Under the pieces are notes generated by a model. It was given only the letters and a program-made list of their open reading frames with translations, had not been told where the DNA came from and made no database searches. The position numbers were made by a program, and so were the translations under genes. Below, one piece after another: positions 5,753-10,239 of a stretch of DNA of 10,239 nucleotides (positions are counted from its first letter, which is position 1; each line of letters begins with the position of its first letter). Source of the DNA: Candidatus Nomurabacteria bacterium (GTDB lineage: Bacteria > Patescibacteriota > Minisyncoccia > Phycocordibacterales > UBA9973); NCBI GenBank assembly GCA_028286705.1, contig JAQBRC010000012.1:1-10239 (forward strand), read 5' to 3'.

Positions 5753-6049
5753 ATGGACCCACATATTGAAATCTATGCTAGTCGCATGGTGTTAAGTCAT
5801 TCTGATAAGGTTGCCCTGCACCGACTATTTAGTCCAAGCCGCGTACCGCTTGGTTTTACTGATCTCGAAGTACGTCTATGCATAAAACTTGATCTTCTTC
5901 GCGATGAATTACGAGATGAAAATTTAAATTATTTTTTAATGCCATTCTGTACATTGGACATAATTAAGGATTTTGAAAAAGACATTCCGAGAACGATCGC
6001 CTTCAGAGAATCTTTGTACAATTTTATGATTTTTTGGGCAAATAAATGA
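5753..6049 (+). CDS. Unrecognised small soluble protein, 98 aa
   Basis: The product begins MDPHIEIYASRM and ends MIFWANK before TGA at 6047-6049. It has no signal peptide or membrane helix. It looks mostly helical, with charged stretches such as LDLLRDELRDENLNYF (47-62) and DIIKDFEKDIPR (69-80). I do not recognise a family. It stands alone between mreC and tgt, with a TTGACA-containing candidate promoter upstream and a strong terminator starting 6 bp after its stop, which supports it as a real gene. No Shine-Dalgarno sequence precedes the start (a run of T lies directly before the ATG). The TGA stop also argues for the standard genetic code. Function unknown. Confidence 0.72.
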   Translation: MDPHIEIYASRMVLSHSDKVALHRLFSPSRVPLGFTDLEVRLCIKLDLLRDELRDENLNYFLMPFCTLDIIKDFEKDIPRTIAFRESLYNFMIFWANK

Positions 6050-6054
6050 TTAGT

Positions 6055-6085
6055 AAGCTCCACACTCGTGGAGCTTTTTCTTTTA
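6055..6085 (+). terminator. Intrinsic terminator after the 98-aa gene
   Basis: A perfect 9-bp stem (AAGCTCCAC 6055-6063 with GTGGAGCTT 6068-6076), a 4-nt ACTC loop, and a T-rich tail (TTTTTCTTTT). It ends the proS-mreB-mreC-98-aa stretch and precedes the tgt promoter. The longest tgt frame would read through it, which is why a later tgt start is used. Confidence 0.9.
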
Positions 6086-6120
6086 CTAGCACAAAAAGAA
6101 TGTTCGAAAGTCCTTTCCTG

Positions 6121-6129
6121 TGTTATAAA
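6121..6129 (+). promoter_or_regulatory. Extended -10 predicted for tgt
   Basis: TGTTATAAA: -10 TATAAA (6124-6129) preceded by TGT. It ends 12 nt before the tgt ATG (6142), giving a predicted leader of about 6 nt. The -35 region (TGTTCG, 6101-6106) is poor, as is common with extended -10 promoters. Confidence 0.45.
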
Positions 6130-6141
6130 CAATGTGCATAT

Positions 6142-7338
6142 ATGTTGAAGTTTTCCATACAAAAGAAACTCGAAGGTACCCTTGCTCGCGCAGGTACTAT
6201 CGAAACAGCAAACGGCGGCGTTATTAATACACCGGCCTTTGTCGTTGTTGGTACTAAGGCAACGGTGAAGGCAATGACTGCTGAGCAGATTCGTTCTTTG
6301 GATGCGCAGGTGGTATTGGCTAATACCTATCACTTATACCTGCAGCCAGGTGCAGACATTATTGCTAAGGCGGGAGGCTTTGGAAAGTTCATGGACTGGT
6401 ATGGTCCAACCATGACTGACTCAGGCGGGTTTCAGGCGTTCTCTCTAGGTGCGGCATTTGGAAACAATGTCAGCAAGGTTGCTACAGGAGTTGCTGTTGA
6501 AGATATCTCCGCTCATTCAGGACAGTTAGCACAGGTGTCTGATGAAGGGGTGATGTTCAAGTCACACCTTGATGGCAGCAAGCATTTGTTTACCCCGGAG
6601 TCTTCTATGGAAGCGCAGTGGAAGCTTGGTGCGGATATGATTTTTGCATTTGATGAATGTACTAGTCCAACTGCTCCATATGACTATCAAAAGAAATCAT
6701 TAGACCGAACGCTTGAATGGGCAAAGCGCAGTCTTGCTCGTCATGAGGAACTAGACACAGAGAAAACTCAGTCACTATTTGGGGTTGTGCAGGGAGGACG
6801 GTTTCAGGAACTTCGTGAAGAGGCAGCGCGTACTATCGGGGCATTAGACTTTGACGGTTTTGGTATTGGCGGTTCATTTACCAAAGACGACATCGGTACT
6901 GCTGTTGGATGGGTGAATGCACTATTGCCTGAAGACAAGCCTCGTCATCTGTTGGGTATTGGCGAACCGTTGGATTTGTTTAATGCGGTTGAAGCAGGGT
7001 GCGACTTGTTTGACTGTATTGCTCCAACGCGTATGGCACGCCACGGATCACTGCATACCTCAGATGGGCGATTGCATATCAAGAACTCTCGATATCAGAC
7101 AGAGTTTGTTCCTATTGAAGAGGGCTGTGAATGTTATACCTGTCAGCATCATACTCGTGCATATCTCGCTCATTTGTTTCGTGCAGATGAAATGACGGGT
7201 GCAACATTGGCTTCTATCCATAACCTGCACTTTATTTTGAGACTGGTTGAAAAGATTCGCGAGAGTATTCTGAATGATACGTTCCACGAATACAAAAAGG
7301 AATTTATTGCACGATACCATCCAGAAAAAGAAAATTAA
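6142..7338 (+). CDS. tgt: tRNA-guanine transglycosylase
   Basis: Tgt exchanges guanine 34 of GUN-anticodon tRNAs (Asp, Asn, His, Tyr) for a 7-deazaguanine base (preQ1 in most bacteria). The 398-residue protein has TDSGGFQAFSLG (92-103, Asp93), AFDECTSP (169-176), GVVQGG (214-219), DGFGIGGSF (238-246) and LFDCIAPTRMARHG (289-302). Asp291 is the expected nucleophile. The zinc site is CECYTC (Cys329, 331, 334) with His360. About 25 residues (104-131) are inserted after FSLG compared with well-studied enzymes. The pocket shows GGSFTKDD where Zymomonas mobilis Tgt has GGLAVGE, and Phe97 where it has Tyr. The frame is open back to 6046, but those 32 codons cross a terminator and the -10 element, so the ATG at 6142 was chosen (family N-terminus F-I-KKLEGTLARAG). 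Confidence 0.95.
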   Translation: MLKFSIQKKLEGTLARAGTIETANGGVINTPAFVVVGTKATVKAMTAEQIRSLDAQVVLANTYHLYLQPGADIIAKAGGFGKFMDWYGPTMTDSGGFQAFSLGAAFGNNVSKVATGVAVEDISAHSGQLAQVSDEGVMFKSHLDGSKHLFTPESSMEAQWKLGADMIFAFDECTSPTAPYDYQKKSLDRTLEWAKRSLARHEELDTEKTQSLFGVVQGGRFQELREEAARTIGALDFDGFGIGGSFTKDDIGTAVGWVNALLPEDKPRHLLGIGEPLDLFNAVEAGCDLFDCIAPTRMARHGSLHTSDGRLHIKNSRYQTEFVPIEEGCECYTCQHHTRAYLAHLFRADEMTGATLASIHNLHFILRLVEKIRESILNDTFHEYKKEFIARYHPEKEN

Positions 7339-7341
7339 TAG

Positions 7342-7347
7342 TATACT
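7342..7347 (+). promoter_or_regulatory. -10-like element before the 52-aa gene
   Basis: TATACT ends 9 nt before the ATG at 7357, one mismatch from TATAAT. The -35 region is not convincing. If used, the mRNA would have a leader of only 2-3 nt. Read-through from tgt, whose stop is 18 nt upstream of this ATG, is the alternative. Confidence 0.33.
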
Positions 7348-7356
7348 TATTACATC

Positions 7357-7515
7357 ATGAGCTTTAACCGAGCGTACGCATTCTTTTTACTAATTACCAT
7401 TGTCGGTGCTTTTCTTACTATAAAGATCTGTACAGCGGCCTATTCTGTATATGACTATTCGGATGATGTAGTTCCTGTAGAGTATCATCGTTCTGCCGCA
7501 GAGGCATTGAGATAG
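7357..7515 (+). CDS. Small membrane-anchored protein, 52 aa
   Basis: The product starts MSFNRAYAFFLLITIVGAFL and stops at TAG 7513-7515. Residues about 6-28 form one hydrophobic segment after a short N-terminus with a single Arg. It could be a membrane anchor or an uncleaved signal. The remaining 24 residues are acidic in the middle (YDYSDDVVPVEY) and end HRSAAEALR. No family is recognised. Evidence that it is real: it fits neatly in the gap after tgt (18 nt), has a TATACT box at leaderless distance, and is followed by a terminator-like hairpin. It also resembles the 58-aa gene in style (short, hydrophobic, no Shine-Dalgarno). It lies upstream of the PemK-like gene in the position where an antitoxin would be expected, but its sequence does not look like a known antitoxin. 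Confidence 0.55.
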   Translation: MSFNRAYAFFLLITIVGAFLTIKICTAAYSVYDYSDDVVPVEYHRSAAEALR

Positions 7516-7537
7516 TGATATTTTAATACGCAAAAAC

Positions 7538-7565
7538 TTGCACTGCTTGCTAGCTGTGCTAAAAT
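7538..7565 (+). promoter_or_regulatory. Promoter upstream of the candidate small RNA / PemK leader
   Basis: -35 TTGCAC (7538-7543), a 16-bp spacer and -10 TAAAAT (7560-7565) preceded by TGC (extended -10). The TGCTA start of the box is shared with both divergent promoters at 2287-2354. Predicted start near 7572, only about 20 nt before a strong hairpin and with no ORF in between. Confidence 0.45.
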
Positions 7566-7571
7566 GTAATT

Positions 7572-7620
7572 ACGCATCGCCGTCAGGCGTCCAAAGCCCC
7601 TCGAAAGAGGGGCTTTAAAT
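7572..7620 (+). ncRNA. Candidate short RNA or transcription attenuator
   Basis: Starting at the predicted transcription start, the RNA would contain a small hairpin that can fold two exclusive ways (CGCC/GGCG at 7578-7589, or ACGC/GCGT at 7572-7590). The terminator-like stem at 7593-7616 follows. Nothing codes here. Either it is a small RNA of about 45-50 nt, or it is a leader whose leaky terminator controls the PemK-like gene 40 nt downstream. Expression cannot be judged from sequence. Confidence 0.3.
7593..7616. terminator. GC-rich stem with GAAA loop, probable terminator
   Basis: A perfect 10-bp stem AAAGCCCCTC/GAGGGGCTTT with a GAAA tetraloop. The T tract is short on both strands (three T then AAAT on the plus strand), so termination may be incomplete. 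It would end the transcript of the 52-aa gene. Confidence 0.7.
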
Positions 7621-7650
7621 GTTCTTAAGATATTCTTGATGGCTAATGAA

Positions 7651-7656
7651 TATAAT
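7651..7656 (+). promoter_or_regulatory. Consensus -10 at leaderless distance from the PemK-like gene
   Basis: A perfect TATAAT ends 6 nt before the ATG at 7663, so transcription would be expected to begin on or next to the start codon. No good -35 match is seen 16-18 bp upstream. The box lies inside the longer reading frame from 7636, which argues for the shorter protein. Confidence 0.42.
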
Positions 7657-7662
7657 TCATGT

Positions 7663-8088
7663 ATGTATATAAAAGAATTCAATGCATGGAATACTGTAAA
7701 GCAGAAAATTAATTCGAGAGAAAATACAATTACCATTCGTGCGGGTGAAATACGATGGGTTGTTGTGGGGGTAAACGTGGGAAGTGAGATTGATGGCAAG
7801 GGAGATTCATTCGTTAGGCCTGGTTTGGTAATTAAGGTAATAGGAAAAAGCAGCGCACTCTTTGTTCCTCTTTCCACAAAAATTAAAAATGTTCCAGGTT
7901 ATATTCCTTTTGAATGGAAGGGCAAGATGGTATCGCTATGCATGCACCAAATCAGAACTGTTTCTCAGCAGCGTATTTTGGGACGAATGGGGAAAATCTC
8001 ACAAAAACGATTGAAAGAATTTAAGAATGAAATAGCCAGCTTTTTTGATATACAGCCTATTTGTAGGAGCTTGACGACTTCTATATAA
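7663..8088 (+). CDS. PemK/MazF-like protein (candidate mRNA interferase), no antitoxin seen
   Basis: The 141-residue product resembles the PemK/MazF family common in CPR genomes. It has a leading EFNAWNTVKQKI segment, then RAGEIRWVVVGVNVGSEIDGKG (26-47), RPGLVIKV (52-59), FVPLSTKIK (67-75), the HQIRT strand (95-99) and QQRILGRMGKIS (102-113). In classical MazF the conserved Arg and the Thr/Ser of the PLT/S strand form the active site. Arg52 and Ser71/Thr72 occupy these places, so catalysis is plausible but not shown. No AbrB-, RHH- or Phd-like antitoxin gene precedes or follows it. Start choice: the frame is open to TTG 7636 and ATG 7639, but ATG 7663 sits 6 nt behind a consensus TATAAT. The stop overlaps the uvrB -10 box, and uvrB follows 9 nt later. 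Confidence 0.8.
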   Translation: MYIKEFNAWNTVKQKINSRENTITIRAGEIRWVVVGVNVGSEIDGKGDSFVRPGLVIKVIGKSSALFVPLSTKIKNVPGYIPFEWKGKMVSLCMHQIRTVSQQRILGRMGKISQKRLKEFKNEIASFFDIQPICRSLTTSI

Positions 8089-8089
8089 T
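8061..8089 (+). promoter_or_regulatory. Promoter of uvrB inside the PemK-like gene end
   Basis: A consensus -10 TATAAT (8084-8089) overlaps the stop codon of the upstream gene. At 17 bp spacing the -35 is TTGTAG (8061-8066, three of six). The box ends 8 nt before the uvrB ATG (8098), so the mRNA would be leaderless or have 1-2 leader nucleotides. No LexA-type box was recognised. Confidence 0.5.
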
Positions 8090-8097
8090 GAAAGTCT

Positions 8098-10155
8098 ATG
8101 AAGTTTGAGCTCTCAGATCACTACAAGCCTGCGGGCGACCAGCCTAGCGCTATAAAATCCTTATTACAAGGGCTAAAAGACGGGGAGCAGTTTCAGACAC
8201 TGTTGGGAGGTACTGCAACTGGAAAGACTTTTACCATGGCTAATATCATTGCTGATATTCAGAAGCCGACATTGGTAATCGCACACAACAAGACACTCGC
8301 TGCTCAGTTGGCATCTGAGTTCAAGGAATTCTTTCCGAACAATGCGGTGCACTATTTCGTATCGTATTACGACTACTACCAGCCTGAGGCATACATGCCG
8401 GTTACTGATACCTTTATCGAAAAGGATGCTCAAATCAACAAGGAGATTGATCGTCTTCGACATGCAACAACACAATCCCTATTAACTCGAAAGGATGTGA
8501 TTATCGTTGCATCTGTTTCTTGCATATACGGTTTGGGTTCTCCTGTTGAGTATGAAAAAGAGAATTTCAAGATTGAAAAGGGCATGAAGATTTCACGAAC
8601 TGAAGTTATGGAACGATTGATTAGCATTCACTTCACTCGTACCAATGCAGACCTTGAGTCAGGACAGTTCCGTGCACTTGGTAACAAGGTTGAAATCATG
8701 CCAATCTCAGACACGATTCAATACATGATTGAATTCTCTGGAAATACTATCAGCAGTATTTTGAAGATTGATCCGGTATCATCTCGTATTTTAAATGAGG
8801 AAGAAACTATTTATATCTTCCCGACAAAGCACTTCATTACAAACGAAAATGAAAAGGAACGCGCTATCAACGACATCAAGCATGAGCTTGATCAACAGTT
8901 GAAGCATTTTGAACTAGAAGGAAAGTTGCTTGAAGCGGAACGCATCAAGCGTCGTACTACATATGACCTCGCCATGATTCGAGAAATCGGATACTGTTCC
9001 GGTATTGAAAACTACTCTCGACATATGTCGGGCAAAGGTGTCGGAGAACCGCCAGAAACATTGCTGTCTTATTTCCCGCACAAGGCAGATGGGTCACCAG
9101 ACTTCATGCTCTTTATCGATGAGTCACACGTAACCTTGCCACAGTTGCACGGTATGTATGCAGGAGATGCATCTCGAAAACAGACGCTTGTAGATTTCGG
9201 TTTTCGTTTGCCGAGTGCAAAGGACAACCGACCATTGAAGTTTGAAGAATTTAAGGCTCGTATTGGCAATACTATTTTTGTATCTGCAACTCCAGGCAAA
9301 TACGAGCTTGAACATGCGACCAAGGTTGTTGAACAGATTATTCGCCCTACCGGACTCGTTGATCCTCTTGTGGATGTTCGTCCTATTCTTGAAAATGGAG
9401 ACTATCATGGACAGGTGCATGATTTCATTAAGGAATCTGAAATTGAAATTGCCAAGGGGGGACGTGTGTTGGCAACGACACTCACCAAGCGCATGGCTGA
9501 AGACTTAACTGATTATCTTAAGGAAAAGAAAATCAAAGCTGCCTATATCCACAGCGATATCAAGACCATTGATCGTATCAAGATTATTACCCAGTTCCGA
9601 AGGGGGGAATTCGATATGCTTATCGGAGTTAACTTGCTTCGTGAAGGTCTTGATATGCCAGAAGTTACATTGATCGGTATTCTTGATGCCGACAAAGAAG
9701 GATTCCTCCGTAGCGAAGTGTCATTGATCCAGACCATTGGACGTGCCGCTCGTAACTCGAATGGGCGTGTGATTCTGTATGCTGACAACATGACTGGTTC
9801 TATGGAGCGCGCTATCAAGGAAACAAAGCGTCGCCGCGACATTCAGCTGGCATACAACAAAAAGCACGGCATTACACCAATGACTATTCAAAAGAAAATC
9901 CTTGATATTACACAAGGCATGGAGAGTTCTCACGCCAAGGCGGTTAACGCGGAACTGGAACTCGATATTGCTTTGTTTGCTCAGCTTGAGAAAGACATGA
10001 AAGGGAAGAAGGGCAAGCGCAATCCGATTGAGAAGCTTATCAAGATGAAAGAGGATGAAATGAAGGAATCGGTGAAGTTATTGGACTTTGAGACCGCTGC
10101 GATTTTGAGAGACGAAATTAAAGTATTGAGAGAAAGAACGTATATTAATACATAA
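8098..10155 (+). CDS. uvrB: Excinuclease ABC subunit UvrB
   Basis: UvrB is the damage-verifying helicase of nucleotide excision repair. It is loaded by UvrA, locks onto the lesion and recruits UvrC. The 685 residues are full length. Walker A is GGTATGKT (37-44), intact for GxxxxGKT but different from the usual GVTGSGKT. The damage-probing beta-hairpin region is YFVSYYDYYQPEAYMP (86-101). The rest includes VSCIYGLG (140-147), helicase motif II DESH (341-344), SATPG (396-400), the RGEFDMLIGVNLLREGLDMPE stretch (502-522), and motif VI QTIGRAARN (545-553). The C-terminal UVR domain that binds UvrC is at 644-679 (IEKLIKMKEDEM, FETAAILRDEI). The start fits the family opening F-L-Y-PAGDQP-AI. The gene is monocistronic with its own promoter and terminator. 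uvrA and uvrC are not in the window. Confidence 0.98.
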   Translation: MKFELSDHYKPAGDQPSAIKSLLQGLKDGEQFQTLLGGTATGKTFTMANIIADIQKPTLVIAHNKTLAAQLASEFKEFFPNNAVHYFVSYYDYYQPEAYMPVTDTFIEKDAQINKEIDRLRHATTQSLLTRKDVIIVASVSCIYGLGSPVEYEKENFKIEKGMKISRTEVMERLISIHFTRTNADLESGQFRALGNKVEIMPISDTIQYMIEFSGNTISSILKIDPVSSRILNEEETIYIFPTKHFITNENEKERAINDIKHELDQQLKHFELEGKLLEAERIKRRTTYDLAMIREIGYCSGIENYSRHMSGKGVGEPPETLLSYFPHKADGSPDFMLFIDESHVTLPQLHGMYAGDASRKQTLVDFGFRLPSAKDNRPLKFEEFKARIGNTIFVSATPGKYELEHATKVVEQIIRPTGLVDPLVDVRPILENGDYHGQVHDFIKESEIEIAKGGRVLATTLTKRMAEDLTDYLKEKKIKAAYIHSDIKTIDRIKIITQFRRGEFDMLIGVNLLREGLDMPEVTLIGILDADKEGFLRSEVSLIQTIGRAARNSNGRVILYADNMTGSMERAIKETKRRRDIQLAYNKKHGITPMTIQKKILDITQGMESSHAKAVNAELELDIALFAQLEKDMKGKKGKRNPIEKLIKMKEDEMKESVKLLDFETAAILRDEIKVLRERTYINT

Positions 10156-10157
10156 AA

Positions 10158-10196
10158 ATAAAAGCCGCCCACAATTTCTTATGGGCGGCTTTTATT
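10158..10196. terminator. Strong intrinsic terminator after uvrB
   Basis: A perfect 14-bp stem (10158-10171 with 10182-10195, core AAAAGCCGCCCA) has a 10-nt loop and A/T flanks on both sides, so it can act in both directions. It begins 3 nt after the uvrB stop. The remaining 43 bases to the window end hold no feature I can support. Confidence 0.9.
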
Positions 10197-10239
10197 CCAT
10201 ACTAATCATTTCTACAGATTTTCTTGAGGCATATTTTGA

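Noticed and set aside
6046..6141. Longer tgt start at 6046
   Set aside because: It overlaps the stop of the 98-aa gene, reads through a perfect terminator hairpin and the -10 box, and the extra 32 residues do not resemble Tgt.
7564..7569. Minimal ATG-TAA start-stop element
   Set aside because: It overlaps the -10 box, upstream of the predicted transcript start, so it is probably chance.
7636..7662. TTG 7636 or ATG 7639 as start of the PemK-like gene
   Set aside because: A consensus TATAAT lies inside this segment, 6 nt before ATG 7663, and the protein from 7663 already contains the full family domain. Not excluded if the transcript starts at 7572.
10192..10239. Minus-strand open frame entering from the window end (15 codons, ending TAA in the terminator stem)
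   Set aside because: It could be the 3' end of a convergent gene, which the bidirectional terminator would suit, but 15 codons are too few to support a call.
1..10239. CRISPR array, IS element, prophage or recoded UGA
   Set aside because: No direct repeat series, no terminal inverted repeats with a transposase, no phage genes, and TGA is used as a stop with no in-frame TGA inside the recognised genes.

Overview
The window looks like an ordinary chromosomal segment of a Candidate Phyla Radiation (Patescibacteria, probably Parcubacteria-like) bacterium. This is an inference from gene style: short lineage-typical versions of S2, EF-Ts, ProRS, MreB/MreC, Tgt and UvrB, a PemK/MazF-like protein of the CPR type, very compact spacing, and many small unrecognised membrane proteins. 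TGA is used as a stop (98-aa gene at 5753-6049), so the Gly-UGA code of Gracilibacteria/Absconditabacteria does not apply. I see no insertion sequence, phage gene, CRISPR array, rRNA or replication origin.

Layout. Positions 1-136 hold the 3' end of an unrecognised plus-strand gene, closed by a bidirectional terminator (141-176). Reading leftward on the minus strand from about 2280 is a translation operon: rpsB (S2), tsf (EF-Ts), a 141-aa single-pass membrane protein whose ATG overlaps the tsf stop, and tRNA-Thr(UGU). A divergent pair of extended -10 promoters (2287-2354) separates this operon from a rightward 58-aa membrane protein with its own terminator. Next come proS-mreB-mreC, packed as one operon, then a 98-aa soluble protein, a terminator, tgt, a 52-aa membrane protein, a candidate small RNA or attenuator, a solitary PemK/MazF-like protein and uvrB, closed by a strong terminator at 10158-10196.

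Functionally this is mostly housekeeping: translation (S2, EF-Ts, ProRS, tRNA-Thr), tRNA modification (Tgt), cell shape (MreB, MreC) and nucleotide excision repair (UvrB). Two genes were recovered outside the usual ORF length cut-off (58 and 52 aa). Start codons of rpsB, mreC, tgt and the PemK-like gene were moved inward from the longest ORF.

The most notable signal is in the start sites rather than the genes. Essentially no gene has a Shine-Dalgarno sequence, and five genes (proS, tgt, the 52-aa ORF, the PemK-like gene, uvrB) have a -10-like hexamer ending only 6-12 nt before the ATG, which predicts leaderless or nearly leaderless mRNAs. rpsB is the opposite: it has a roughly 75-nt leader with a strong stem-loop close to the start, a candidate autoregulatory site. 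No clearly new multi-gene system was found.
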